Source: DATAVB01 sp040414495
GTDB taxonomy: Bacteria; Actinomycetota; Actinomycetes; Mycobacteriales; QHCD01
Direction: 5' to 3'
Length of the DNA: 53,955 nt
Assembly (NCBI GenBank): GCA_040414495.1
Contig: JBEDUI010000172.1
Span: 1-53,955, forward strand
The first letter of the stretch is position 1. The number at the start of each line of letters is the position of its first letter. This document shows, in pieces, positions 43,455 through 52,615 of the stretch. Made by a program: the position numbers and the translations under genes. Under the pieces are notes generated by a model that was not told the DNA's origin, ran no database searches, and saw only the letters and a list, made by a program, of their open reading frames with translations.

Positions 43455-44360
43455 ATGGATACGACGCAGCGGGCCGGTCGGCTGGCCGTCGGTGTCATCG
43501 GCGCCGGCCGGGTCGGTTCGGTGCTGGGCGCGGCTCTGGCCCGCGCCGGTCATCACGTCGTGGCGGCCTCCGGGGTGTCCCGGTCCTCGGTGCGGTTGGC
43601 CGAGCGGCACCTACCCGGCGTTCCGCTGCTGCCGGCCGACGAGGTGGTGCGGCAGGCCGAGTTGGTGCTGCTGGCGGTGGGCGACGACACGTTGCCGCAG
43701 TTGGTGGCCGGGTTGGCCGAGACCGGACAATGGCGATCCGGGCAACTGGTTGTGCACACCAGTGGCGCTCATGGCCTGGGCGTATTGGAGCCGGCGGCCC
43801 GCAGTGGCGCGTTGCCGCTGGCGTTGCATCCGGCGATGACGTTCACCGGCCGGCCGGAGGATGCCGACCGGATCGCGGGCATCTGCTTCGGCGTCACCGC
43901 GCCGGCGCCGCTGCGACCGGTGGCCGAAGCGCTGGTGGTCGAGATGGGCGGCGAGCCGGTGTGGATCGAGGACGAGGCCCGGCCGCTGTACCACGCCGCG
44001 TTGGCGGTCGGGGCGAACCATCTGGTCACGCTGGTCGCCGAGGCGGCCGACCTGCTGCGCCGGGCCGGGGTCGAGCAGCCGGGCCTGGTGCTCGCGCCGC
44101 TGCTCGGCGCCGCGTTGGATAACGCCTTACGCAGCGGCGACGCAGCCCTGACCGGCCCGGTCGCCCGGGGCGATGCCGGGACTGTCCACACGCACCTGAC
44201 GACGCTGCGCCGGCAGGCCCCGGACTCGGTCGCCATCTACGTCGCGTTGGCCCGACTTACGGCCGACCGGGCCCTGGCCGCCGGCCGGCTGGATGCCAGC
44301 CAGGCCGAAGCGCTGCTGGGTGTGTTGGCCGATGGTCGTTCCGACGGAGCGTGGATGTGA
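43455..44360 (+). CDS. DUF2520 NAD-binding protein (ketopantoate-reductase-like)
   Basis: 301 residues from the ATG at 43455 preceded by AGGAGG. The Rossmann motif is VGVIGAGRVGSVLGAALARAGHH. The middle (LPLALHPAMTFTGRPEDADR) and the C-terminal DUF2520 helical domain (ALYHAALAVGANHLVTLVAE in part) match the actinobacterial family annotated as Rossmann-like/DUF2520. It overlaps panC by four bases, suggesting a role near pantothenate synthesis, perhaps as a ketopantoate reductase alternative, but the activity is unproven. Confidence 0.88.
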   Translation: MDTTQRAGRLAVGVIGAGRVGSVLGAALARAGHHVVAASGVSRSSVRLAERHLPGVPLLPADEVVRQAELVLLAVGDDTLPQLVAGLAETGQWRSGQLVVHTSGAHGLGVLEPAARSGALPLALHPAMTFTGRPEDADRIAGICFGVTAPAPLRPVAEALVVEMGGEPVWIEDEARPLYHAALAVGANHLVTLVAEAADLLRRAGVEQPGLVLAPLLGAALDNALRSGDAALTGPVARGDAGTVHTHLTTLRRQAPDSVAIYVALARLTADRALAAGRLDASQAEALLGVLADGRSDGAWM

Positions 44361-45199
44361 GTCCCGATACGGTCGTGACCCGGACCCGGGCCGACGTCGC
44401 GACCGAGTTGACCACCCGGACCGGGTCCCGCGGGGTCGTCATGACGATGGGTGCGTTGCACGAGGGACATATCGCGTTGATGCGTACCGCCCGGGCGCGC
44501 TGCGAGACCGTCGTGGTGACGATTTTCGTCAACCCGCTGCAGTTCGGCCCGGGCGAGGATCTCGACCGCTATCCGCGTACGTTCGCCGACGATCTGGCTG
44601 TTTGTCAGGACGAGGGGGTCGATGTCGTTTTCGCGCCCACCCCGGACGTGATGTACCCGGACGGCGATCCACAAGTGACTGTCCATCCTGGACAGTTGGG
44701 GTCCGAATTGGAGGGTGCGATCCGGCCCGGGCATTTCGCCGGGGTGCTCACTGTCGTATGCAAGTTGTTGCACGCGGTCGCGCCGGTCGACGCGGCGTTT
44801 TTCGGCGAGAAGGACTATCAGCAGTTGGTGCTGGTCCGGCGAATGGTGCGCGACCTCGATATCGACGCCGAAATTGTCGCCGTACCGACCGTACGCGAGC
44901 CCGATGGACTCGCACTGTCCAGCCGGAATCGCTACCTGTCCACATCGGACAGAAAGGCCGCGCTGGCGTTGTCCCGCGCGTTACGGGCCGGGGTACGGGC
45001 GGCCGACAACGGTGCGGACTCGGCATTGCAGGCTGCTCAGGCCGTACTGAAAGCCGAACCGGCCCTGGATCTGGACTATCTGCACCTGGCCGCGCCCGAT
45101 CTCGGACCGGCACCACGGACCGGGCCGGCCAGATTGTTGGTCTCCGGCCGGGTCGGAACCACGCACCTTATCGACAACATCGGCCTGACGCTGGGCTAG
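44357..45199 (+). CDS. panC: Pantothenate synthetase
   Basis: 280 residues from the GTG that overlaps the DUF2520 stop (a GTG at 44351 is two codons earlier). It condenses pantoate with beta-alanine using ATP. Motifs are VMTMGALHEGHIALMR (HxGH), VTIFVNPLQFGPGEDLDRYP, RPGHFAGVLTVVCKLL, FFGEKDYQQLVLVRRMV and the KMSKS-like LSSRNRYLS. Length is standard. panD and coaX, which follow panC in mycobacteria and many relatives, do not follow here; a minus-strand methyltransferase gene does. Confidence 0.97.
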   Translation: MSPDTVVTRTRADVATELTTRTGSRGVVMTMGALHEGHIALMRTARARCETVVVTIFVNPLQFGPGEDLDRYPRTFADDLAVCQDEGVDVVFAPTPDVMYPDGDPQVTVHPGQLGSELEGAIRPGHFAGVLTVVCKLLHAVAPVDAAFFGEKDYQQLVLVRRMVRDLDIDAEIVAVPTVREPDGLALSSRNRYLSTSDRKAALALSRALRAGVRAADNGADSALQAAQAVLKAEPALDLDYLHLAAPDLGPAPRTGPARLLVSGRVGTTHLIDNIGLTLG

Positions 45200-45239
45200 T
45201 GGCTCACCGCGCGGACGGCCAAGACTTAAGCGACACGCC

Positions 45240-46004
45240 CTAACGCCGTACCGCCCGCCAACACCGCGTCCGGTACGGCAACGGGAAAGTGTCCCGGCCG
45301 GCCAGCGCCGGATCGCTCCGGATCAACTCCGAAACCGAATCGAGCAACTGCGACCGGCGTTCCTCCGACAGCCGGATCACGTAGCTACGCGAGCGAACCA
45401 AATCCAGCAACAACGCCGGATCCATCGGCTGGTCGTGGCTGAACATGCGGGACTGGGCCGGGTCGAACGCCGTCCCCAACGTCGGCGGATCGCCCTCACC
45501 GCGCATGCCCTCGTACGGCGCGACGCCGTCGGCCGAGTGCATCATCCGCCACAGGGTCGCCACCCACTCGACCCGTTCGTCGGCGAAATTCCAGGCCAGG
45601 CCGACAGTGCCGCCGGTCCGCAGCACGCGGGCGATCTCGCGGGCGGCGGTCCGGTGATCGAACCAATGCCAGGCCTGCCCCACCACAACCGCGTCAACTT
45701 CCCCATCGGACAACGGAATCTGCTCGGCCGAGCCGGCCAACGCCTGCGCCTGCGGCACCGCGGTCGAGAGCGCCGCACGCATCGCCGGCAGCGGTTCGAC
45801 CGCCACCACGTCATGCCCGGCCGCGACCAACTGCCGGGTCAGCTTGCCCGTTCCGGCACCCAGATCCAGTACCCGCGCACCCGCCTTCGGCACCAACCAG
45901 CCGATCGCGTCGTCCGGGTAGCCTGGGCGGGCGCGTTCGTACGAATCGGCCGCTACGTCAAATGCGCCGCCATAGCCGGCTTTTACGCTCGTCTCTTCGC
46001 TCAC
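45240..46004 (-). CDS. Class I SAM-dependent methyltransferase
   Basis: 254 residues from a GTG at 46004, preceded by AGGAGG at nine bases; an upstream GTG at 46031 would place the ribosome site inside the gene. SAM-binding motif I is VLDLGAGTGKLTRQLVAAGH, followed by VVAVEPLPAM and DAVVVGQAWHWFDH. This FDVAADSYERARPGYPDDAI N-terminus is characteristic of the common actinobacterial methyltransferase-11/12 group. The acceptor is unknown. It replaces panD/coaX in the conserved panC-lysS interval, oriented against both neighbours. Confidence 0.87.
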   Translation of the reverse strand: MSEETSVKAGYGGAFDVAADSYERARPGYPDDAIGWLVPKAGARVLDLGAGTGKLTRQLVAAGHDVVAVEPLPAMRAALSTAVPQAQALAGSAEQIPLSDGEVDAVVVGQAWHWFDHRTAAREIARVLRTGGTVGLAWNFADERVEWVATLWRMMHSADGVAPYEGMRGEGDPPTLGTAFDPAQSRMFSHDQPMDPALLLDLVRSRSYVIRLSEERRSQLLDSVSELIRSDPALAGRDTFPLPYRTRCWRAVRR

Positions 46005-46087
46005 CGGACCGTATCCTCCTGTGCCGACCACTGGTCACTGTCAGGCCGCTCACGTGCCGCGGATTAACGCCGTTTAGGGTTTAGCGG

Positions 46088-47584
46088 GTGAATGAACATC
46101 AAGCTACCGGCGATGACCTGCCCGAGCAGATGCGGGTGCGCCGGGAAAAGCTCGACCGGTTGCGGGCTGCCGGCGTCGAGCCGTACCCGGTCGGGGTGCC
46201 GCGGACGCACACCCTGGCCGAGATCCGGGCCGCGCACCCGGACCTGCCCCCGGACATCTCGACCGGCGAGAAGGTCGGCATTGCCGGTCGGGTGATTTTC
46301 ATCCGTAACACCGGCAAACTGTGCTTTGCGACGCTACGCGAGGGTGCCGGCACGGAGTTGCAGGCAATGTTGTCGCTGGACAAGGTCGGCCCGGAATCCC
46401 TGGCCGCCTGGAAAGCCGACGTTGATCTGGGCGACCACGTCTTCATCTCCGGCGAGGTCATCACCTCGCGCCGGGGCGAGTTGTCGGTGTTGGCCGACTC
46501 GTGGCAGTTGGCGGCCAAGGCGTTGCGGCCGCTTCCGGTGGCACACAAGCCGATGAGCGAGGAGACCCGGGTCCGGCAGCGGTACGTCGACCTGATTGTC
46601 CGCCCGGAGGCGCGCCGGATGGTTGATGCACGCGCGGCCGTGCTGTGGTCGCTGCGGCAGACGCTGATGAACCGCGGTTACACCGAGGTCGAAACGCCGA
46701 TGTTGCAACTGACCCACGGCGGTGCGACGGCTCGGCCATTTACCACACACTTCAACGCATTTGATGTCGACGTTTACCTGCGTATTGCTTTGGAGTTACC
46801 GCTCAAGCGTGCGGTGGTCGGCGGAATCGAGAAGGTCTACGAGATCGGCCGGGTATTGCGCAATGAAGGCGCGGACTCCACGCATTCGCCGGAGTTCGCG
46901 ATGCTGGAGGCGTACGAGGCGTATGCCGACTACAACACGATGGCGACGTTGACCCAGGATCTCTACCAAAACGCGGCCCGTGCGTTGGGCGGTTCCACCA
47001 CGGTCAAGCAGTTCGACGGAGTCGAGATAGAGCTCGGCGGCGACTGGCCGCAACTCTCCTTGTACGACGTGGTTTCTGATGCGGTCGGCGAGCCGATCAC
47101 ACCGGACACTCCACTCGAAACCCTCCGTACGTTGGCGGAGAAGCGGGATATCCCTGTGAATCCGGCATGGCCCGCCGGTAAGCTCGTCGAGGAATTACTC
47201 GAAGCGCTGTGTGAGGAAAAGCTCGAAGGTCCGGTGTTCATCCGCGACTATCCCATTGACACCAGCCCATTGACCCGGCAACACCGTACGAAGGCTGGTG
47301 TTGCGGAGAAATGGGATCTGTACATCGGCGGGGTGGAACGTGCGACCGCGTACTCCGAGTTGGTCGACCCTGTTATCGAACGGGAACGACTGGTCGCACA
47401 GTCTCTTGCCGCGGCACAAGGAGATCCGGAGGCCATGCAACTCGACGAAGACTTTCTGCGAGCACTTGAATACGGCATGCCACCGACCGGCGGAATGGGC
47501 GCCGGTATCGATCGGATGATGCAGGTATTCACTGGTCGCGGAATCCGCGAAACGCTGCTCTTCCCCTTCGTCAGGCCGGAATAG
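46088..47584 (+). CDS. lysS: Lysyl-tRNA synthetase, class II
   Basis: 498 residues from a GTG. An OB-fold anticodon-binding domain (about 60-150: VGIAGRVIFIRNTGKLCFAT) is followed by the class II catalytic core: motif 1 around RGYTEVETPMLQ, motif 2 VLRNEGADSTHSPEFAMLEAYEAY and motif 3 GMGAGIDRMMQVFTGR. It charges tRNA-Lys with lysine. In a few conserved places it departs from the common form (LRIALELPLKR rather than LRIAPEL-LKR, and GRVLRNEG rather than NRNFRNEG), but all three motifs are intact. lsr2 follows, as in mycobacteria. Confidence 0.95.
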   Translation: MNEHQATGDDLPEQMRVRREKLDRLRAAGVEPYPVGVPRTHTLAEIRAAHPDLPPDISTGEKVGIAGRVIFIRNTGKLCFATLREGAGTELQAMLSLDKVGPESLAAWKADVDLGDHVFISGEVITSRRGELSVLADSWQLAAKALRPLPVAHKPMSEETRVRQRYVDLIVRPEARRMVDARAAVLWSLRQTLMNRGYTEVETPMLQLTHGGATARPFTTHFNAFDVDVYLRIALELPLKRAVVGGIEKVYEIGRVLRNEGADSTHSPEFAMLEAYEAYADYNTMATLTQDLYQNAARALGGSTTVKQFDGVEIELGGDWPQLSLYDVVSDAVGEPITPDTPLETLRTLAEKRDIPVNPAWPAGKLVEELLEALCEEKLEGPVFIRDYPIDTSPLTRQHRTKAGVAEKWDLYIGGVERATAYSELVDPVIERERLVAQSLAAAQGDPEAMQLDEDFLRALEYGMPPTGGMGAGIDRMMQVFTGRGIRETLLFPFVRPE

Positions 47585-47694
47585 TGTCGCTGTATCCTGC
47601 ATTCGTCGAGCCGGAAAAAGAGCGGCCGAAGACAAATTCCGAGCATCATGCACCAACCGCGGACCTGAGCGCGGTCGGTAAGGAAGGAACAGAC

Positions 47695-48042
47695 GTGGCG
47701 AAGAGAGTCGTTCTCGTTGACGACATCGATGGCGGCGACGCAGACGAGACGGTGGCGTTCGGCCTCGACGGCGAGAGTTACGAGATCGACCTGTCGAAGA
47801 AAAACGCCTCGGCGTTGCGACAGGCTCTCGCCGATTACATTGCGGCCGCCCGTCGTTCGGAGAGCTCGCCGGCGCCGGCGCCAGCTCCGGCGGCTACCAA
47901 TGGCGTCCGCACGCCGTACGCTCCGATCGATCGCGAGCAGGCGGCCGCAATTCGTACGTGGGCCCGTAAGAAGGGGCACGACGTCAGCGACCGCGGCCGG
48001 ATCCCGAGCCGGTTGGTCGAGCTTTACAACAACTCGCGCTGA
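47695..48042 (+). CDS. lsr2: Lsr2 nucleoid-associated protein (H-NS-like)
   Basis: 115 residues from the GTG at 47695, which follows AAGGAAGGAA; the longer upstream frame from 47584 is not native. The N-terminal oligomerisation domain is AKRVVLVDDIDGGDADETVA, then VAFGLDGESYEIDLSKKNA. An Ala/Pro linker leads to the DNA-binding domain REQAAAIRTWARKKGHDVSD with the RGRIP minor-groove hook and VELYNNSR end. Lsr2 silences AT-rich, often foreign DNA. It ends 19 bases inside the convergent HAD gene. Confidence 0.96.
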   Translation: MAKRVVLVDDIDGGDADETVAFGLDGESYEIDLSKKNASALRQALADYIAAARRSESSPAPAPAPAATNGVRTPYAPIDREQAAAIRTWARKKGHDVSDRGRIPSRLVELYNNSR

Positions 48043-48791
48043 TCGCTTCCGGCTCCATCGAGGCGCGCGGCCAGCTCGGCCACCCCGGTCACGTGCTCGT
48101 GATCGTCCCGCTGGGGGCAGTACGAGTACGGGTCGACATGCACCGGGTGCAGGCCGGCCGCGCGCGCTCCGGCCACATCGAACGTCCGGGTGTCGCCGAC
48201 GTAGATCGCCTGATCGGCCCGCAGGCCCATGGCGTCCAACGCGAACCCGAAGATCGCCGGATCGGGCTTGGCCACCCCGACCACCTCGCTGTCGATGAGG
48301 ACCTCGACCGGCACGCCCGGCCCGGATCCGACCTGACACAGCTGGACGTCGCGCAGGGTCTGCTCGACCGTCCCGTCGGAGTTGGACACAATGCCCAGCC
48401 GCAGCCCGGTCTTGGTCAGCGCGGCCAATCCGGTCGCCGCATCCGGTAGCGGGTGATCCCAGACATTCTGCCGGGTATAGGCCGCCGCGACCGCCTCGGC
48501 GCCGGCATCGATACGGTCCTCGGGCACTCCCGCCCGTACCAGCAACTCGTGGTCGTAACGCCGCCAGTCCAGTGCAGTTCCGTCGTCAGCGGCGCAGATC
48601 GCCCCAAAGTGAGCCCGTATCAGGGACTCCGTATCGTCGGTGCCACCGTGCGAGGCAGTCACTTCTCCGACCCGGACCGGATCGGGGACCAGCAGCACGC
48701 CGCCGACATCCAGCAGGACGGCGCGCAGCTCTTCTCGTCGGTTGGTGTTGGACCCAAGGTTCGCCGCCGTATCCGCGGTGGTGTCGCCCAT
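48024..48791 (-). CDS. HAD-family hydrolase
   Basis: 255 residues from the ATG at 48791. The Asp nucleophile is in AVLLDVGGVLLVPDP, the motif II Ser/Thr in LRLGIVSNSDGTVEQTL, the Lys in VVGVAKPDPAIFGFAL and the acidic motif IV in AIYVGDTRTFDVAGARAAG. It is a subfamily IA phosphatase with a cap domain. The natural substrate cannot be told. The 3' end overlaps lsr2 by 19 bases on the opposite strand, so the two convergent transcripts may interfere. Confidence 0.88.
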   Translation of the reverse strand: MGDTTADTAANLGSNTNRREELRAVLLDVGGVLLVPDPVRVGEVTASHGGTDDTESLIRAHFGAICAADDGTALDWRRYDHELLVRAGVPEDRIDAGAEAVAAAYTRQNVWDHPLPDAATGLAALTKTGLRLGIVSNSDGTVEQTLRDVQLCQVGSGPGVPVEVLIDSEVVGVAKPDPAIFGFALDAMGLRADQAIYVGDTRTFDVAGARAAGLHPVHVDPYSYCPQRDDHEHVTGVAELAARLDGAGSDQRELL

Positions 48792-48845
48792 GGGCCCAAA
48801 CCTATCTGGTGGTTCAGCTATCTGGTGGTCTAGGGGATCCCTGAA

Positions 48846-49165
48846 CCACTCGCCGGAGTCGGACCGCGCGCGGTGACACTGCGTAACGCGGTCTGATGCC
48901 GTGAGTCGGTCTGGGCCGCAGCCGGACCGGCGGGTTTCGCTCTCGGCGTACGCGCGTCGGGAAGGGCGACGTCCGCTCGCTCGTTGGAGCAGATGGCTCG
49001 GCCAAGCAGGTCGGACGAAACGTATTTGTAATGACGCAGGGAACACACATAGGGGTGAGGGTGTCGGTGGTCACCATTAGAGTGGTCATAGACAGGCGGG
49101 TGCCCGTTGCAGGACTGGACGGCCCGGTTCCCCGCACGATGCCGCGAGGCGCGTGAGGAGTGACG
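48846..49165 (+). other. Region upstream of clpC
   Basis: About 320 bp between the HAD gene and clpC. It should hold the clpC promoter. I see no convincing gene, repeat or ClgR/HspR-type operator that I can place with confidence. The GGAG ribosome site just before 49166 is the only clear signal. Confidence 0.4.
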
Positions 49166-51706
49166 ATGTTCGAGAGGTTCACCGACCGAGCACGACGTGT
49201 AGTCGTTCTGGCTCAAGAAGAGGCCAGGATGCTCAACCACAACTACATCGGGACCGAGCACATCCTGCTCGGATTGATCCACGAGGGCGAGGGCGTAGCC
49301 GCGAAGGCACTTGAGTCCCTCGGCATCTCGCTGGAGGGAGTCCGCCAGCAGGTAGAGGAGATCATCGGACAGGGCCAGCAGGCTCCGTCCGGGCACATCC
49401 CGTTCACCCCGCGGGCGAAGAAGGTCCTTGAGCTGTCGCTGCGTGAGGCGCTGCAGCTCGGCCACAACTACATCGGGACCGAGCACATCCTGCTCGGCCT
49501 GATCCGCGAGGGTGAGGGCGTAGCCGCTCAGGTCCTGGTCAAGCTCGGTGCTGACCTCAACCGTGTCCGCCAGCAGGTCATCCAGCTGCTGTCGGGCTAC
49601 CAGGGTGGCAAGGGTGAGACGGCCTCCGCCGGTGCTGGTGAGGGCACGCCGTCGACCTCGCTGGTCCTTGACCAGTTCGGTCGCAACCTGACCCAGGCCG
49701 CCCGTGAATCCAAGCTGGATCCGGTCATCGGCCGGGAGAAGGAAATCGAGCGCCTGATGCAGGTGCTCTCCCGCCGTACGAAGAACAACCCGGTGCTCAT
49801 CGGTGAGCCCGGCGTCGGGAAGACCGCGGTCGTGGAAGGGCTGGCGCAGTCCATCGTCAAGGGCGACGTGCCCGAGACGTTGAAGGACAAGCAGCTCTAC
49901 ACGCTCGACCTCGGTGCCCTGGTGGCCGGCTCGCGGTATCGCGGTGACTTCGAAGAGCGGCTGAAGAAGGTCCTCAAGGAGATCCGTACCCGCGGCGACA
50001 TCATCCTGTTCATCGACGAGCTGCACACGCTGGTCGGAGCGGGCGCCGCCGAGGGCGCGATCGACGCCGCCAGCATCCTCAAGCCGATGCTGGCCCGCGG
50101 TGAGCTGCAGACCATCGGCGCCACCACGCTCGATGAGTACCGCAAGCACTTGGAGAAGGACGCTGCGCTGGAGCGCCGCTTCCAGCCGATCCAGGTGCAC
50201 GAGCCATCGCTGGCGCACACGATCGAGATCCTGAAGGGGTCGCGCGATCTGTACGAGGCGCACCACCGCGTCTCGATCACCGACGCGGCGCTGGTTGCCG
50301 CGGCGACGCTCGCCGACCGCTACATCTCCGACCGGTTCCTGCCGGACAAGGCCATCGACCTGATCGACGAGGCCGGCTCCCGGATGCGGATCCGCCGGAT
50401 GACCGCGCCGCCGGACCTGCGTGAGTTCGACGAGCGGATCAGCGAGGTGCGCCGCGACAAGGAGAGCGCGATCGACGCGCAGGACTTCGAGAAGGCCGCT
50501 TCGCTGCGTGACAAGGAGAAGCAGCTGCTCGCGCAGAAGGTTCAGCGCGAGAAGGAGTGGAAGGCCGGCGACATGGACGTCGTCGCCGAGATCGATGACG
50601 AGCAGATCGCCGAGGTGTTGGCGACCTGGACCGGCATCCCCGTCTTCAAGCTGACCGAGGAAGAGACTTCCCGGCTGCTGCGCATGGAGGATGAGCTGCA
50701 CAAGCGGATCATCGGCCAGGAGCAGGCCATCAAGGCGGTCTCGCAGGCGATCCGTCGTACCCGCGCCGGGTTGAAGGACCCGAAGCGTCCGGGTGGTTCG
50801 TTCATCTTCGCCGGCCCGTCCGGTGTTGGTAAGTCCGAGCTGTCCAAGGCGTTGGCGGAGTTCCTGTTTGGGGACGAGGACTCGCTGATCCAGCTGGACA
50901 TGGGCGAGTTCCACGACCGGTACACGGTGTCCCGTCTGGTCGGTGCCCCTCCGGGGTACGTCGGCTACGACGAGGGCGGTCAGCTGACCGAGAAGGTGCG
51001 GCGCAAGCCGTTCTCGGTGGTGCTGTTCGATGAGGTGGAGAAGGCGCACAACGACGTCTTCAACACGCTGCTCCAGGTGCTGGAGGACGGTCGCCTGACC
51101 GATGGTCAGGGTCGGATCGTCGACTTCAAGAACACCGTGCTGATCATGACGACGAACCTCGGTACGAGGGACATCGCCAAGGCCGTCAGCATCGGTTTCC
51201 AGGCCAGCGATGACGACAGCAGCAACTACGAGCGGATGAAGCAGCGCGTCCACGACGAGCTGAAGCAGCACTTCCGCCCGGAGTTCCTGAACCGTATCGA
51301 CGACATCATCGTGTTCCACCAGCTGACTCAGGACAACATCGTCGACATCCTGGAGCGGATCATGCTGCCGCGTGTCGACGCCGCCCTGAAGAACAAGGAC
51401 ATGGGGCTGGAGCTGACCGCGAAGGCCAAGGAGACCCTGGCCAAGCGGGGCTTCGACCCGGTGCTCGGTGCCCGGCCGTTGCGTCGGACCGTGCAGCGGG
51501 AGATCGAGGACCAGGTGTCGGAGAAGATCCTGTACGGCGACCTGCAGCCCGGCCAGATCGTTGTGGTCGACGTCGAGGGCGACGGCGACACCGCGAAGTT
51601 CACCTTCCGCGGTGAGCCCAAGCCCGGCACGCTCCCGGACACCCCGCCGGTTGGTGTGGGCGGTACGGGTGAGGCGTCCGGCGGCGGCACTGCGATCGCT
51701 GAGTAA
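49166..51706 (+). CDS. clpC: ClpC, AAA+ unfoldase of the Clp protease
   Basis: 846 residues from the ATG at 49166 (GAGGAG upstream). Two N-terminal Clp_N repeats each contain NHNYIGTEHILLGLI or GHNYIGTEHILLGLI. AAA-1 has Walker A GEPGVGKTAV and IILFIDELHTLVGAGAAEGA. A UVR/coiled-coil middle domain (about 410-480) separates it from AAA-2 with GPSGVGKSELSKAL, VVLFDEVEKAH and the sensor region. It unfolds proteins and feeds ClpP1P2; in actinobacteria it is usually essential and is the target of cyclomarin-like drugs. The C-terminus is a Gly-rich tail. A terminator follows 24 bases later. Confidence 0.97.
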   Translation: MFERFTDRARRVVVLAQEEARMLNHNYIGTEHILLGLIHEGEGVAAKALESLGISLEGVRQQVEEIIGQGQQAPSGHIPFTPRAKKVLELSLREALQLGHNYIGTEHILLGLIREGEGVAAQVLVKLGADLNRVRQQVIQLLSGYQGGKGETASAGAGEGTPSTSLVLDQFGRNLTQAARESKLDPVIGREKEIERLMQVLSRRTKNNPVLIGEPGVGKTAVVEGLAQSIVKGDVPETLKDKQLYTLDLGALVAGSRYRGDFEERLKKVLKEIRTRGDIILFIDELHTLVGAGAAEGAIDAASILKPMLARGELQTIGATTLDEYRKHLEKDAALERRFQPIQVHEPSLAHTIEILKGSRDLYEAHHRVSITDAALVAAATLADRYISDRFLPDKAIDLIDEAGSRMRIRRMTAPPDLREFDERISEVRRDKESAIDAQDFEKAASLRDKEKQLLAQKVQREKEWKAGDMDVVAEIDDEQIAEVLATWTGIPVFKLTEEETSRLLRMEDELHKRIIGQEQAIKAVSQAIRRTRAGLKDPKRPGGSFIFAGPSGVGKSELSKALAEFLFGDEDSLIQLDMGEFHDRYTVSRLVGAPPGYVGYDEGGQLTEKVRRKPFSVVLFDEVEKAHNDVFNTLLQVLEDGRLTDGQGRIVDFKNTVLIMTTNLGTRDIAKAVSIGFQASDDDSSNYERMKQRVHDELKQHFRPEFLNRIDDIIVFHQLTQDNIVDILERIMLPRVDAALKNKDMGLELTAKAKETLAKRGFDPVLGARPLRRTVQREIEDQVSEKILYGDLQPGQIVVVDVEGDGDTAKFTFRGEPKPGTLPDTPPVGVGGTGEASGGGTAIAE

Positions 51707-51729
51707 GTAGTACGTAGCAACCCACCAAG

Positions 51730-51762
51730 AGGCGGGGTCGGTTCACACCGACCCCGCCTTTT
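51730..51762 (+). terminator. Rho-independent terminator of clpC
   Basis: 13-bp perfect stem AGGCGGGGTCGGT / ACCGACCCCGCCT with a TCAC loop, followed by TTTT, 23 bases after the clpC stop. Confidence 0.93.
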
Positions 51763-52103
51763 GCGTGCCGCACTTCAGGTCGCCATACGTGGGCCGGGCG
51801 ACTGAGTGCCGGTGGGCGACTAAGTCCCGCTGGCCGTGCGCCGCGGCATCGGCGTCCAAGCCCACCGGCTGTCATGCGACCAAGATGTGGCGGCGATCAA
51901 CTCCTGACAGGCGACTCCGCTCTGCCAGGCATCCACCCTTTGTCAGGGGACCACGCCTTTGTCAGGGGCCACGCCTTTGTCAGGCGCCCAACCTCCGCCG
52001 GCGACCAGGTGGATTCGGGCGACTAACTCTCGTTGCACGACCCAACCTCTGCTGGATGACCCCAATCGGCCCGCGATGGGTGGCCCAATCGCTGGGTGGC
52101 CAT
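51763..52103. repeat. Gene-free repeat island, part 1: GCGAC-phrased repeats and 18-bp tandem units
   Basis: After the clpC terminator the sequence is built of loosely repeated phrases. Three tandem 18-base units (CCACGCCTTTGTCAGGGG and variants) lie at 51933-51986, and imperfect GCGACTAAGT / GGCGACC / GCGACTAAC motifs surround them. No gene, ribosome site or RNA is recognisable. Confidence 0.7.
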
Positions 52104-52152
52104 GATCGTGATGGCTTTCGTCAATCAAATCGCGACGAACGCCATCACGATC
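52104..52152. repeat. Inverted repeat, family C (GATCGTGATGGC)
   Basis: 19-base arms GATCGTGATGGCTTTCGTC / GACGAACGCCATCACGATC with one mismatch and an 11-base loop. The right arm is followed by TTGATC. No coding content. Confidence 0.8.
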
Positions 52153-52273
52153 TTGATCCCGGATCGGCCCCGAGCGGGATGCCGCGGCGACTCATTGCTC
52201 GGCCGCCTGGCGGAATGCGCCGGGCCGACACGTCGTGGGACCACCTTGTGGCACCAGCCTTACTCGGCCGGTA

Positions 52274-52335
52274 GACCATGATCGTGAGTGGATTTGGTAC
52301 CGAAATCCGTACCAAATCCACTCGCGATCATGGTC
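52274..52335. repeat. Near-perfect long hairpin, family A
   Basis: 27-base arms (GACCATGATCGTGAGTGGAT then TTGGTAC, and GTACCAAATCCACTCGCGAT then CATGGTC) with a single T/C difference and an 8-base loop. A degenerate relative lies at 449-503. The stem is long enough to form a stable RNA or cruciform. Confidence 0.88.
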
Positions 52336-52503
52336 GCCGGGAGGCATTCGGGTCGATTGCGGCTGCCGGATCCGGGGTCACCAGGTCCGCACGCGCGCCG
52401 TCTCCACCGCGCCGCCGGTCCTATGCCCGCCCACCCCGTCAGGTTCGCGTGCGAGCCCACGAGCTGCGGCGCAGTTTCGATCAAAGATGCGCCGACCGAC
52501 GCT

Positions 52504-52567
52504 GGTGATCATGCAGATTTGGTGGGCCTGCTCGGCGAGCCGCGAGCCATTTTTGCATGATCAACAC
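52504..52567. repeat. Inverted repeat, GATCATGCA family
   Basis: Left arm GGTGATCATGCAGATTTGG and right arm CCATTTTTGCATGATCAACA are partly complementary across about 25 bases of spacer. The right arm resembles that of the short hairpin at 21614-21651, and the TGATCAAC end resembles the MITE-like family at 29915 and 53122. Confidence 0.68.
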
Positions 52568-52615
52568 TGGATGGGTGGGCAGCTTGGGCCGCGCCGATCC
52601 GGCCGGCCGGTGGTG

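Noticed and set aside
48830..51319. 829-residue minus-strand frame opposite clpC
   Set aside because: Antisense shadow of clpC; no recognisable domain.
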